Positions 46,785-55,691 of a stretch of 64,000 nucleotides of DNA are shown here, one piece after another. Location: the NCBI RefSeq assembly GCF_963674565.1, contig NZ_OY771430.1:3100001-3164000 (forward strand), read 5' to 3'. Made by a program: the position numbers and the translations under genes. The notes beneath the pieces were generated by a model. It saw only the letters and a list, made by a program, of their open reading frames with translations. It made no database searches and was not told the DNA's origin. Each line of letters begins with the position of its first letter. The stretch's first letter is position 1. The stretch is from an uncultured Carboxylicivirga sp. (GTDB taxonomy: Bacteria > Bacteroidota > Bacteroidia > Bacteroidales > Marinilabiliaceae).

Positions 46785-49232
46785 TTACTCAAGAAAATAA
46801 ACCCGTTTTACCCTTCGACTGATTCCGGTAAGTATTTCGTATGGGATGGTTCCAAGTTGTTGTGCCATCTCATCCATGGTAATGTGATTGCCGAATATTT
46901 CCACTTCATCACCTTCTTTAACAGATAAGCCGGTAACATCCACCATACACATATCCATACAAATATTGCCCATCAAGGGAACTTTGTGTTGGTTAATAAA
47001 CAATTGGCCTACGCCATTACTTAATAGTCTGTTCAGGCCATCGGCATAACCAACAGGAACTACAGCAATGGTTTTATCTTCCGATGCAACTCCTCGTCGT
47101 CCATACCCGATGGTAGCACCTTTGGGTACATGTTTTAACTGCGACACATAAGACTTTAGAGTTGCTACCGTTTTTAAATCCTGACCGGATGCCGAAATTC
47201 CATACATTCCAATACCCAAACGAACCATTTCCATTTGCAACTCCGGGAAACGCTCAATTCCTGCCGAATTTAAAATATGACGGATAAAACCATACCCAAT
47301 GCCATCGGCAAGTTTTTCACAACAAAGTTTAAAGATTTCTCCCTGTTTACGGGTAAAATCATCATGGAAAGCTTCGTCACTTCCTGCCAGATGCGAAAAA
47401 ACCGAGGCTACTTTTAACAAAGGTGCTTGGTTTAAACGAATTATCAGTTCATCCATTTCATCAGGCAGAAATCCCATACGATTCATCCCTGTATCTATTT
47501 TGATATGAACCAATACCTTTTGATTCCCTTGTCGTTCGGCTGCATTAAGAAAAGTATCAAGAAGATGAAAACTATATATCTCCGGTTCCAGATCGTATTG
47601 GAGCATTAACGGAAAGCTGCTCACCTCGGGATTCATTACGATAATAGGTAAATTGATTCCGGCCTCACGTAATTCAATTCCTTCATCAGCAAAAGCAACA
47701 CCCAGGTAATCTATTTTCTGACGTTGCAGCACATTAGCAATCTCAAACGATCCACTTCCGTATGAAAATGCCTTCACCATTGCAAGCATCTTTGTTTCCG
47801 GCTTGAGCACAGAGCGAAAAGTTTGCACATTATGCATCAAAGCATTTAAATCCACCTCAAGAATGGTTTTATGGCGTCGTTGCTCCAGAAAGGATGAGAT
47901 ATGTTCAAATGAAAAAGAACGCGAACCCTTTAACAAAATGGCTTCATCCTTGAAACTATTAATATGAGCGTGACTTAAAAACTCCTCTGTCGAACGATAA
48001 GCATTTTTTCCGTTCGTTGCTTTGTATAATTCAGGACCAATACCAATGAAACGCTCTATATTTTTCAGTTTCATCAGGCGCTGAATCTGCTCAAACCAGG
48101 CTTCTGATGACATTCCGCTCTGAAAAATATCTGAAAGTATTAGTGTTTTGCTTAATCCTTTTTTAGCTCCCAGCTGATCCAGAAAATCGAGGGCCAACTC
48201 CAACGATGTTAAATCAGAGTTGTAGGCATCGTCAATGATGATACAATTATTTATTCCTTCTTTTTGCTCGAGGCGCATGGCCACAGGCTGCAAATTTCTA
48301 ACAGCATCTGTAATAGCCTGTTTGTGCATGCCCAGATGCAACACTAATAAAACAGAAATCATTACATTTTCAACCGATGCATCATCATTAAAAGGCAACT
48401 CAACCTGAAAAGTATTACCCTGATAACTACATTGAATACTCCTACCCTTCGACGTATTTTCCTGACTGACGATATGCAAATCAGCATGTCCGGAAGAGCC
48501 GTAAGTTAAGGTCTGCAGCTCTGGCAACAGCTCTTTAATACCAGCATTTATCAGTTGATCATCCAGGTTGTATAATAAAATCTCAGCCTTTTGAAAAAGC
48601 TTTAATTTTTCGTGTAATTTGTGTTGGAGTGATTGAAAATTCTCCTGATGTGCCTGTCCGATGTTGGTAATGACCCCAATTTGAGGATCAATCATTTTTT
48701 GAAGCAACTGCATCTCACCGGGCTTGGATATACCTGCCTCAATCAAAGCTACATCACAATCGGGATCTAACATAAAAACAGATAAAGGAACTCCCAGCTG
48801 ACTGTTATAACTCCGGGGTGAACGCCCCACTTTAAACTGCTTTTCTAAAATACGGCTGGCCCACTCCTTCACAATGGTTTTACCATTACTTCCAGTAATG
48901 CCAACAATGGGGAAACGGAAAGTTTCTCTTAATTGCGCAACTACTTTATGAAGTGCCTGCACAGCATCATCCACTAAAATAAATCCGGCTTCGTTAAAAG
49001 CAGAAAAATCAAAATCCTTCTCAACCAAAAAAGCCCTGACACCTCGTTTATAAAGATCCGGAATGTATGAATGACCATCGTGATTGAGTCCTTTAATAGC
49101 TATAAAAAGAGCCCCTTCAGTCAATAATAATTTTCGACTGTCGAAGGCAATACGCTCAATAATTGAAGAAGAAGAACCGATCAATGTTCCTTCGGTATAA
49201 TCGGCAAATTGTTTGAGCGTAATATGAGCCAT
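46785..49232 (-). CDS. Bifunctional MurF ligase/alanine racemase fusion
   Basis: Protein of 815 residues joining two wall-precursor enzymes. Residues about 1-450 are MurF-like: Walker A 'GITGSNGKTIVKEW' near 112-125 and 'VIDDAYNSDLTSLELAL'-type ligase motif, adding D-Ala-D-Ala to the UDP tripeptide. Residues about 460-815 are alanine racemase: PLP Lys in 'AMVKAFSYGSGSFE', 'DTGMNRMGF', and catalytic Tyr region 'IGYGRRGVAS'. This fusion is typical of Bacteroidota. It follows tdk with a one-base gap. Confidence 0.95.
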   Translation of the reverse strand: MAHITLKQFADYTEGTLIGSSSSIIERIAFDSRKLLLTEGALFIAIKGLNHDGHSYIPDLYKRGVRAFLVEKDFDFSAFNEAGFILVDDAVQALHKVVAQLRETFRFPIVGITGSNGKTIVKEWASRILEKQFKVGRSPRSYNSQLGVPLSVFMLDPDCDVALIEAGISKPGEMQLLQKMIDPQIGVITNIGQAHQENFQSLQHKLHEKLKLFQKAEILLYNLDDQLINAGIKELLPELQTLTYGSSGHADLHIVSQENTSKGRSIQCSYQGNTFQVELPFNDDASVENVMISVLLVLHLGMHKQAITDAVRNLQPVAMRLEQKEGINNCIIIDDAYNSDLTSLELALDFLDQLGAKKGLSKTLILSDIFQSGMSSEAWFEQIQRLMKLKNIERFIGIGPELYKATNGKNAYRSTEEFLSHAHINSFKDEAILLKGSRSFSFEHISSFLEQRRHKTILEVDLNALMHNVQTFRSVLKPETKMLAMVKAFSYGSGSFEIANVLQRQKIDYLGVAFADEGIELREAGINLPIIVMNPEVSSFPLMLQYDLEPEIYSFHLLDTFLNAAERQGNQKVLVHIKIDTGMNRMGFLPDEMDELIIRLNQAPLLKVASVFSHLAGSDEAFHDDFTRKQGEIFKLCCEKLADGIGYGFIRHILNSAGIERFPELQMEMVRLGIGMYGISASGQDLKTVATLKSYVSQLKHVPKGATIGYGRRGVASEDKTIAVVPVGYADGLNRLLSNGVGQLFINQHKVPLMGNICMDMCMVDVTGLSVKEGDEVEIFGNHITMDEMAQQLGTIPYEILTGISRRVKRVYFLE

Positions 49233-49233
49233 T

Positions 49234-49806
49234 TTATTTCAATTTAGAATAACATTTGCGGCATAAGGGTTCATATTCAGCTTTTTCGCCTAAAAGAACC
49301 AGTTTGTCATTTTCAGAAAGACGATGAGAAAAATGAGCCAGATCGCCACAGCGCATGCAAATCGCATGAACCTTAGTTACATATTCGGCAGTAGCGAGTA
49401 ATCCGGGCATCGGACCAAATGGTTTGCCTTTAAAGTCCATATCCAAACCAGCCACAATCACCCTGATACCCTGGTTGGCCAATATTCGGCACACATCTAT
49501 CAGTCCATTATCAAAAAACTGGGCTTCATCAATACCAACCACATTAACATTGCTGCTTAAAAGCAATATGTTACCCGATGATTCCACAGGAGTTGAACGT
49601 ATGGCATTGGAATCGTGCGAAACGACTTCTGTATCGCTGTAACGCACATCCACCATCGGTTTAAAAATCTCAACTTTTTGTCTTGCTATCTCTGCTCTCT
49701 TTAATCTTCTTAATAATTCTTCGGTTTTGCCCGAAAACATTGAACCCACAATCACCTCAATCCAACCTCTTTGAGAGTCTCTATTTGCCTTATTTTCAAG
49801 AAACAT
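49234..49806 (-). CDS. tdk: Thymidine kinase
   Basis: Type II thymidine kinase of 190 residues in the dTMP salvage pathway. Walker A is 'GSMFSGKTEELL' (21-32), the catalytic Glu is in 'GIDEAQFFD', the lasso-loop zinc site uses Cys pairs in 'CMRCG' and 'CRKCY', and the Tyr of 'AEYEPLCRK' contacts thymidine. It has a divergent promoter with the gene at 49878 and is followed immediately by murF-alr. Confidence 0.95.
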   Translation of the reverse strand: MFLENKANRDSQRGWIEVIVGSMFSGKTEELLRRLKRAEIARQKVEIFKPMVDVRYSDTEVVSHDSNAIRSTPVESSGNILLLSSNVNVVGIDEAQFFDNGLIDVCRILANQGIRVIVAGLDMDFKGKPFGPMPGLLATAEYVTKVHAICMRCGDLAHFSHRLSENDKLVLLGEKAEYEPLCRKCYSKLK

Positions 49807-49838
49807 TTAGTGTACGAAGTTTTTTAAATTGCAATCAC

Positions 49839-49846
49839 TACCTTTG
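49839..49846 (+). promoter_or_regulatory. Predicted -7 element for the operon at 49878
   Basis: TACCTTTG matches TAnnTTTG, 32 bases before the start codon. It directly abuts the opposing tdk element. Confidence 0.5.
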
Positions 49847-49854
49847 CAAAAGTA
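49847..49854 (-). promoter_or_regulatory. Predicted -7 element for tdk
   Basis: The minus strand reads TACTTTTG. With 49839-49846 it forms a near-palindrome TACnTTTGCAAAnGTA. Confidence 0.5.
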
Positions 49855-49877
49855 AGTAAAAAGCCACGTTTTTCACT

Positions 49878-50687
49878 ATGGAAAGAGAAGCACTTATCGA
49901 CATAATTTTGAACGACCTTAATGAGATGCGAACATTGGTATCTACATTTAAAGGTAAACCGCTTATTAACTCAGCTTTTATCAACCTGGCGAAAACCAAG
50001 TTGAATAATATAAGCGAGGAACTCAATTTGCTCGAAGCCGTTCAGAACGAGCCAGCCCCGGTAAAAGAAAATACAGAATCATCGATGACTTCAGCGGCGA
50101 GAACCTCAACTCCGGCAGAAGATGCAGAAGAAATTGCTGAATCTTCGAAAAAATTTGCCAGTGGTGAAGCCAGCGAAAAGCCTCAGGAAACACAACCTGT
50201 TGAAGAGGTTAAAACAGAAGTAAAAACGGAACCGGTTGCAGAGGTAAAACCCGAACCTGTTATTGAGGTTAAGACTGAAGAAGTTACCAGGGTGGTTGAA
50301 GAAACGAAAGTGATTACCGAAGAACCTCCTAAAGAAACTGTTGAAAAAACAGTGGAAAAGAAAAATACGGTGTTAGGTGAGCAAATTCATACCGAAGTGA
50401 AATCGGTAAACGAGCAGATTGCTGTAAAAAAAGAAGGCAGCCACTTTACCCAGATTGGAATGCCCGTTGATGATGTGCGAAAAGCCATTGGTATCAACGA
50501 CCGTTTTTATTATCAGCGTGAATTATTTGGAGGCAGTATGGAATTACTGAACCAGACACTTGATCAGCTAAACCAAATGGACTCATTTGAATCGGCACGA
50601 CAATTTCTGCAGTCAAACTTCAAATGGGAAGAAGACAATGAGGTAAGTCAATCCTTTATTAAAAACATTCAACGACGATTTATATAA
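49878..50687 (+). CDS. Hypothetical protein with Glu/Val/Pro/Lys-rich linker
   Basis: Cytoplasmic-looking protein of 269 residues. A helical N-terminal segment (about 1-55) precedes a low-complexity linker (about 60-185) with repeated Pro-Val-Glu-Val-Lys units. A compact C-terminal helical domain (about 195-269, 'IGINDRFYYQRELFGGSMELL') recurs in Bacteroidota proteins of unknown function. The ordered ends joined by a flexible linker suggest a tether. It lies six bases before rsmI. Confidence 0.7.
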   Translation: MEREALIDIILNDLNEMRTLVSTFKGKPLINSAFINLAKTKLNNISEELNLLEAVQNEPAPVKENTESSMTSAARTSTPAEDAEEIAESSKKFASGEASEKPQETQPVEEVKTEVKTEPVAEVKPEPVIEVKTEEVTRVVEETKVITEEPPKETVEKTVEKKNTVLGEQIHTEVKSVNEQIAVKKEGSHFTQIGMPVDDVRKAIGINDRFYYQRELFGGSMELLNQTLDQLNQMDSFESARQFLQSNFKWEEDNEVSQSFIKNIQRRFI

Positions 50688-50693
50688 GCTGAT

Positions 50694-51371
50694 ATGGGTA
50701 AATTATTTGTAGTACCGACTCCCATCGGCAACCTTGAGGACATAACACTTCGCGCTATCAGAGTGCTGAAAGAGGTTGATTTTATTCTGGCTGAAGATAC
50801 CCGAACCACAGGCTTTCTACTGAAACACCTCGAAGTATCAACCCGAATGATGTCGCATCATAAATTTAACGAACATGCCACGGTTGAAAATGTGGTAAAC
50901 CGACTGATGGCCGGCGAAAATGCAGCCCTGGTTTCTGATGCCGGAACACCTGCCATCTCCGACCCGGGTTACCTGGTGGTTCGTAAATGTCTTGATGAAG
51001 GTGTGGAAGTGGAATGTTTGCCGGGTGCAACAGCATTGGTTCCTGCCATTGTTAATTCAGGATTGCCAAACGATCGTTTTTGTTTCGAAGGTTTTTTGCC
51101 TCAGAAAAAAGGGCGTAAAACACGATTGGATTCTTTGATGGAAGAAAGCCGTACCATGATTTTTTACGAATCACCTTATCGCTTGGTAAAAACGCTTACT
51201 CAGTTTGCCGAGCATTTTGGAGGCGACCGAAGAGCATCTGTTTCAAGAGAATTAAGCAAGTTACATGAAGAAAATAAGCAAGGAAGTCTTGATGAACTTG
51301 TACAATATTTCTCATCTAAAACCGTTAAAGGAGAAATAGTGATTGTAGTAGAAGGAAACGCACAAAAATAA
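50694..51371 (+). CDS. rsmI: 16S rRNA (cytidine-1402-2'-O)-methyltransferase
   Basis: Tetrapyrrole-methylase-fold enzyme of 225 residues that 2'-O-methylates C1402 in the ribosomal P-site. Signatures are 'VPTPIGNLEDITLRAIRVL' at the start, 'EDTRTTGFLLKHL', 'DAGTPAISDPGYLVVR' and 'FCFEGFLPQKKGRK'. It lacks the C-terminal extension of the enterobacterial enzyme, as is usual in this phylum. It is in a unit with the linker protein upstream and the coiled-coil lipoprotein downstream. Confidence 0.95.
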   Translation: MGKLFVVPTPIGNLEDITLRAIRVLKEVDFILAEDTRTTGFLLKHLEVSTRMMSHHKFNEHATVENVVNRLMAGENAALVSDAGTPAISDPGYLVVRKCLDEGVEVECLPGATALVPAIVNSGLPNDRFCFEGFLPQKKGRKTRLDSLMEESRTMIFYESPYRLVKTLTQFAEHFGGDRRASVSRELSKLHEENKQGSLDELVQYFSSKTVKGEIVIVVEGNAQK

Positions 51372-51393
51372 ACACCCATTTAATATTCTACGT

Positions 51394-52257
51394 ATGAAAA
51401 GACTTATTCCTATTGCTTTGATAGTGCTGGCTACGGCCTGTAACTTAAGCGAAACAAAAGAAGTCAAGCAACAAAAAGACTCTTTGATGATGGAAGTTGC
51501 AGAGAAAGACCGCCAGATGAATAGTTTGGTAACAGCCATGATAGCCATTGACGATAACCTGCAACAGATAAAGGAAAAAGAAAATATCATCAGCATGAAT
51601 GTTTCCAGTGGAGAAGCATCGGGTAAAGCACTGGAAGACAGAATCAACAGTGACATTCAGTTGATTTACGATTTAATGTTGCAGAACAAAGAGCAAATAT
51701 CAAAGCTTGAAAAAGACCTGAAACAATCGGGCACCAACAATGCCAATCTGAACAAACTGGTGAATCGTCTGAATCAGCAGTTAAAAGATAAAACGCTTGA
51801 AATTATCAAGCTGAAGCAACAGTTAGAAAGTCAAAGCCTTGAGATTACCGAATTAAACTTCACAATCGATGGCTTGCAAAGTGTTGTTGATTCGCTCGAA
51901 AGTGTGAGAACAGCTACACAACAACAACTGGCCCAAGCTACAGAACAGCTTTACAAAGCGCATTATGTTTTTGGCACTAAAAATGAATTAATGGATCAGA
52001 AGATCATCGAAAGCGATGGCCTTTTCAGCAAGAAAAAAGTTACCGGCGAAGGATACGATGAGGAGTATTTTACAACCATCGATTACCGCGAAATCGATTC
52101 TATACCTTTGTTCCGTCCAAAAGCTAAGATTTTAACCGTTCATCCTGAGTCGTCGTATGTTTTGGAAGAAGGAGCTGAAGGAAGCATGGTTCTTAAGATT
52201 GCCGACAAAGAAGCTTTCTGGAGCAGATCACGTTATTTGGTGATACAGGTAAATTAA
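51394..52257 (+). CDS. Coiled-coil lipoprotein (Cbp1-like)
   Basis: Lipoprotein of 287 residues (lipobox 'LATAC', Cys 16). Residues about 20-185 are almost entirely heptad coiled coil. The C-terminal 90 residues form a predicted beta domain ('YFTTIDYREIDSIPLFRPKAKIL'). The layout resembles the Cbp1 family collagen-binding adhesins annotated in Bacteroidota, but collagen binding is not evident from sequence. It lies 22 bases after rsmI. Confidence 0.7.
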   Translation: MKRLIPIALIVLATACNLSETKEVKQQKDSLMMEVAEKDRQMNSLVTAMIAIDDNLQQIKEKENIISMNVSSGEASGKALEDRINSDIQLIYDLMLQNKEQISKLEKDLKQSGTNNANLNKLVNRLNQQLKDKTLEIIKLKQQLESQSLEITELNFTIDGLQSVVDSLESVRTATQQQLAQATEQLYKAHYVFGTKNELMDQKIIESDGLFSKKKVTGEGYDEEYFTTIDYREIDSIPLFRPKAKILTVHPESSYVLEEGAEGSMVLKIADKEAFWSRSRYLVIQVN

Positions 52258-52356
52258 TTAAGCATTAGTCAGACGTTTGCCTAGCAATGTCATTGGATGA
52301 AAATCACTTGACAATTCGAATCAAACCGAAAACAATAGAAATTAGATAAGTAATGA

Positions 52357-52387
52357 AAAGGCGATCTCAAACGGGGATCGCTTTTTT
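52357..52387 (+). terminator. Intrinsic terminator after the coiled-coil lipoprotein
   Basis: GCGATCTC (52361-52368) / GGGATCGC (52374-52381) with one G-T pair, followed by TTTTTT. Confidence 0.8.
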
Positions 52388-52403
52388 ATTGCTGATTCTA
52401 AAC

Positions 52404-52411
52404 TATCTTTG
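52404..52411 (+). promoter_or_regulatory. Predicted -7 element for the HAD phosphatase gene
   Basis: TATCTTTG matches TAnnTTTG, 18 bases before the start codon. Confidence 0.5.
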
Positions 52412-52428
52412 TAACCAGAAACACTGTT

Positions 52429-53127
52429 ATGGAAAGAAAATACAAACATCTATTTTTCGATTTAGATCATACGCTTTGGGATTTTGAAGCCAACTCTGAA
52501 GAAACCTTGCTTGAGTTATTCGACACCTTTGAGCTAAAGAAATATTTCGACGATTTTGATGATTTTCATAACCGATACGAATACCATAACCTTTATTTGT
52601 GGAGCCAGTACCGTAAAGGCAAGGTGGATAAAAAAACGCTGAATACACAACGGTTCTATCTTCCTTTTGCCGAAGTAGGTTTCGATGATATTGACATTGC
52701 GCGTAAATTTGCCGAGCAATACCTAACCATCAGCCCCACAAAAACAAGGCTTTTCCCAAACACCCTTGAAGTACTTAAAAAACTGCAGCCTCATTACCAA
52801 ATGCATATCATCACCAATGGTTTTCGTGAAGTGCAGAGTAAAAAACTGAAAAACAGCGGCCTCGCTCCTTTCTTCAAAAATATCTTTATCTCTGAGTTGA
52901 TTGGCGTGCAAAAGCCCAATCCCTATTTTTTCGATTACTTTATTAAAAGCTGCAACATCAGTAAAAAAGAAGCACTGGTTATTGGCGACAGTCTCGAAGC
53001 TGATATTGAAGGAGCTATCAATGCCGGTATCGACCAGGTATTTTTTAACAGCAAACAGCTGCAACACGATAAAAAGATTACACACGAAATTAGCGATCTG
53101 GATCAGTTGCTGCCCTTACTTCTATAA
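52429..53127 (+). CDS. YjjG-like HAD nucleotidase
   Basis: HAD-superfamily phosphatase of 232 residues. The nucleophile and acid are Asp 11 and Asp 13 in 'FFDLDHTLWDF', motif II is Thr in 'HIITNGF', and motif III/IV is 'GVQKPNPYFFDY' with 'VIGDSLEADI'. The 'LDHTLWDFEANS' start is typical of the YjjG group, which cleaves non-canonical pyrimidine nucleotides. It is the last recognisable housekeeping gene before the accessory region. Confidence 0.9.
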   Translation: MERKYKHLFFDLDHTLWDFEANSEETLLELFDTFELKKYFDDFDDFHNRYEYHNLYLWSQYRKGKVDKKTLNTQRFYLPFAEVGFDDIDIARKFAEQYLTISPTKTRLFPNTLEVLKKLQPHYQMHIITNGFREVQSKKLKNSGLAPFFKNIFISELIGVQKPNPYFFDYFIKSCNISKKEALVIGDSLEADIEGAINAGIDQVFFNSKQLQHDKKITHEISDLDQLLPLLL

Positions 53128-53272
53128 CATCTCACTTTATCAATTCTCTTTTTTAAACCCCAGATCCTGTCTGTGCCTTATTGATAGTAAGCTTTCCCAA
53201 CTATTACGGCAGGAATCTTTCTACACTGTTAAACTTAATAAATGTTTGATTAGCATAATTGCCTAATTCTGC

Positions 53273-53280
53273 TATTTTTG
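53273..53280 (+). promoter_or_regulatory. Predicted -7 promoter element
   Basis: TATTTTTG matches TAnnTTTG. It lies 27 bases before a small ORF and about 270 before the first accessory gene. Confidence 0.4.
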
Positions 53281-53306
53281 TATGTGTTAATTCTAAACCA
53301 AACACT

Positions 53307-53405
53307 ATGAACCTGCACATCCATCTATCCACACCACAGCTGCAATTAAAACAGACTGCCCGCTTAACTGTTTTTAATCGATTATTTTTTCTGAGACGTT
53401 TATAA
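53307..53405 (+). CDS. Possible 32-residue small protein
   Basis: ATG at 53307 to TAA at 53405. The product is basic with several Leu, Phe and Arg ('RLTVFNRLFFLRRL' at the end). Support is limited to promoter spacing; no family is recognised. Confidence 0.25.
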   Translation: MNLHIHLSTPQLQLKQTARLTVFNRLFFLRRL

Positions 53406-53476
53406 GTATTTAAAAAGCATTTGTACTTATCTAACAGCAATTTAGTAAAGATAAAATAGTAATAGTGGATATAAAG

Positions 53477-53488
53477 TTGTTAGGCTTA
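53477..53488. repeat. Left arm of 12-bp inverted repeat
   Basis: TTGTTAGGCTTA, exactly complementary to 54241-54252. It contains GTTAGGC, which fits the integron attC R' consensus GTTRRRY. Confidence 0.8.
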
Positions 53489-53546
53489 ATAAGTCCTAAA
53501 TTGAAACATAGAATGATTAGAATCCCACAACATAAAAAATATTGAG

Positions 53547-54236
53547 ATGGAAGACTTTGTAAATTCATTTGATAAAATATTTGGAGATAATTATTTGAGG
53601 ATGATTATTTCTATGCTTTTTTCTATTCTTGTTCTAGTATTAGCTCCTAGATTTTTTAGGTTAATGTTTAAGGAATTGAGTTTTTATAAAAAAGAACAAG
53701 GTTTGAGTACCGATAAATTATTTAAACTTCTAAATACGAACTTTGAAAGGGAATTGATAAAAAGCAAAGAGGATATAACAGTTTTACTTAATTCAGTAAG
53801 CAGAGAATATTATAAGGATTTTTCATTGGCTCCAATAATTGAAGATTACATTGCCCATCTTTCTGAGAAAGATGATAAAGGTATTTTAGAAAAAAATTAT
53901 GAGCTATTAAAAGAAATTATAAGAAAAGAAAATGAAGAGAAACCGTTTTCAAATTTACCTAATGAGGAAAGAAGACTTCTAATGGCAATAGACGATTCTG
54001 TAAAACATAATGACATTAACTCAATTAAATTCAATTTAAATGAACTAAATGCAGTAATATCAACACGTACAAAGATTTATAACAAACTGATTAGAACAAA
54101 TAGATGGTCAGTACCAATTGCTGTAATTGGCATAATATTGACAATTTTATTTGGAATTCTAAGTGTACGACCATCTATCGATTATGATAAAATAAAAAAC
54201 ATAAATAAGGAAATAGTAAACTCAAAATCAGATTAA
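53547..54236 (+). CDS. Unknown membrane protein in an inverted-repeat-flanked module
   Basis: Protein of 229 residues with a transmembrane helix near the N-terminus (about 18-37) and another near 190-208. The region between is helical, charged and probably cytoplasmic ('YIAHLSEKDDKGILEKNYELLK'). No family is recognised. The codon use is more A/T-biased than in neighbouring housekeeping genes. A 12-bp inverted repeat brackets it, so it may have arrived as a unit. Confidence 0.6.
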   Translation: MEDFVNSFDKIFGDNYLRMIISMLFSILVLVLAPRFFRLMFKELSFYKKEQGLSTDKLFKLLNTNFERELIKSKEDITVLLNSVSREYYKDFSLAPIIEDYIAHLSEKDDKGILEKNYELLKEIIRKENEEKPFSNLPNEERRLLMAIDDSVKHNDINSIKFNLNELNAVISTRTKIYNKLIRTNRWSVPIAVIGIILTILFGILSVRPSIDYDKIKNINKEIVNSKSD

Positions 54237-54240
54237 TTAC

Positions 54241-54252
54241 TAAGCCTAACAA
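54241..54252. repeat. Right arm of 12-bp inverted repeat
   Basis: TAAGCCTAACAA, complementary to 53477-53488. It contains GCCTAAC, which fits the attC R'' consensus RYYYAAC. With one mismatch the match extends to 16 bases. Confidence 0.8.
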
Positions 54253-54491
54253 TAAATATACGGTATTGTGAGAGTGAAAGTAAATAATTTATAATGCACT
54301 AAAATACAATGCTATACAGAGTCTATTAAGCAAGGTTTAAAAAATACCTATCATACAAACTACTATACTTTTTAATGCAAAATAAGGGAGTAAAAAGAAA
54401 TTAATTTTTTTTGATTTTTTTTCAATCAGGTCGTTTTTGCATTCCATTTTTATTTCAATTGTATTCAATCCGGTTTTTTCTGCTAATAAAT

Positions 54492-54499
54492 TAGTTTTG
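54492..54499 (+). promoter_or_regulatory. Possible -7 element for the gene at 54683
   Basis: TAGTTTTG matches TAnnTTTG. The leader would be about 180 bases and contains small ORFs. Confidence 0.35.
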
Positions 54500-54612
54500 C
54501 AGCCAATGAAAATTATTTACCACAAAATTTTTGCTTATGGTTAAACTCATTGGTACAACGAAGAACGGCAGAAATAAACTTATTCAAAAAATAAGACTTA
54601 TAATATGATGAA

Positions 54613-54720
54613 ATGATACAACTTTCGATTGAGCTTGAGAATAATCATAAGCCATTAATTTTTAAAAATTTAAAAGAAGCTTATGATGATAGAACAGAAA
54701 ATTGTTGCGGAAAACTTTGA
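54613..54720 (+). CDS. Possible 35-residue upstream ORF overlapping the next gene
   Basis: ATG at 54613 to TGA at 54720, overlapping the gene at 54683 in another frame. The product begins MIQLSIELENNHK. An overlap of 38 bases suits translational coupling, but nothing identifies the product. Confidence 0.25.
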   Translation: MIQLSIELENNHKPLIFKNLKEAYDDRTENCCGKL

Positions 54721-55666
54721 GAAAGATTGCCTTGCTGTATTTGAAAATTTACTGCAAGGCTACAGGAAGGCGAAAGAATCGACAGTTTGGGAATCCAAGA
54801 TGGATAACCTTGTAGAGAAATTAACACATTTACCTACAGCTCCATTCCCTACTGAGTTAATGAAGCTCTTTGATTATGATTTTCTCGTACAATCGGAAGA
54901 TATAAATAGTATAATTGAAAAAGCCCTAATCGTCAGGGAACGGATGAAGCACACCAAAAGGTATGTTACCATCAAAGAACGATACTTCTCATTATTATTC
55001 CTACCTCCAAATACTCATCTTAAAAGACTTGAAGTATATAATAACGAAGGAGAACTTTGTTATTTACAGGTCGGTAAAATCCGAATAAAGCCAAAAACAT
55101 TACTTCAATGGCTTATACCAGGCAAAAGTCAAGTCAAATTTCAAGATGTAATAAATTTCAGGCAAAAGACCTTTAATATAAAGGCATTAGAGATTTATTA
55201 CTACTCACCGCTCGTTGACCTATCGTCAACAAATCCACAGGACTATTATAATTTTTTCTGCGACTACTTTGGGAAACTCCAGTTTCTCAAGTATTTCAAA
55301 TCCAATGGAAATCTTGAAGCATTTCCAACCCTCCAACAAATTAAGCCAAGAACGCATGATGCAATTTTAAAACTTTCCAGTGCCCAGCAGGTGCTTTGGG
55401 CTTATTTTCTTTTTCGGCTTCTGGGCTTAAAACACCGGGTAGATGTTGGAAACTCAACGCTTGCCCGATTTTTATGTGTGGTAAATGGTATTGATTTGGA
55501 TTCTTACAAAAATTCATATTTCTATCGGCTTATGGATAAAGCTCCATATATAAAAAACGATAAGAATCTTTTGGTTGACCTTGAAGTTATCAAGTTGCAT
55601 TTTCAGGAACGTAATTTACCAACAGGTGACATCGAAAAAGTAATCATTGAAATTGTAACCCGATAA
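54683..55666 (+). CDS. Unknown accessory protein, possible mobile-element regulator
   Basis: Soluble, basic protein of 327 residues, predicted helical at both ends ('FEKDCLAVFENLLQGYRKAKES') with a beta-rich middle ('LKRLEVYNNEGELCYLQVGKI'). The C-terminal segment 'LSSAQQVLWAYFLFRLLGLK' and its position upstream of an excisionase-type gene recall RteC-like regulators of Bacteroides conjugative elements, but I do not see convincing RteC motifs. The function is unassigned. Confidence 0.5.
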   Translation: MMIEQKIVAENFEKDCLAVFENLLQGYRKAKESTVWESKMDNLVEKLTHLPTAPFPTELMKLFDYDFLVQSEDINSIIEKALIVRERMKHTKRYVTIKERYFSLLFLPPNTHLKRLEVYNNEGELCYLQVGKIRIKPKTLLQWLIPGKSQVKFQDVINFRQKTFNIKALEIYYYSPLVDLSSTNPQDYYNFFCDYFGKLQFLKYFKSNGNLEAFPTLQQIKPRTHDAILKLSSAQQVLWAYFLFRLLGLKHRVDVGNSTLARFLCVVNGIDLDSYKNSYFYRLMDKAPYIKNDKNLLVDLEVIKLHFQERNLPTGDIEKVIIEIVTR

Positions 55667-55691
55667 TTTGCAAAAATACCGATTACCATTT

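Larger units (their letters stand above)
53128..53546. other. Intergenic boundary between chromosome and accessory region
   Basis: A gap of 419 bases with no tRNA and no recognisable att core. It holds a good -7 element (53273-53280), a possible 32-codon ORF, and the left arm of an inverted repeat (53477-53488) whose partner follows the next gene. The element's left end may lie here, but its other end is outside the window. Confidence 0.4.
54237..54682. other. AT-rich gap before the next accessory gene
   Basis: It contains the right arm of the inverted repeat, A/T tracts around 54400-54480, a TAGTTTTG -7-like element (54492-54499) and short ORFs (54537 onward, 23 codons; 54613-54720, 35 codons). 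No complete attC hairpin was found downstream of the GCCTAAC. Confidence 0.4.

Noticed and set aside
54683..55666. RteC regulator of conjugative transposons
   Set aside because: Position fits, but I could not see RteC-specific motifs and no RteA/RteB genes are present.
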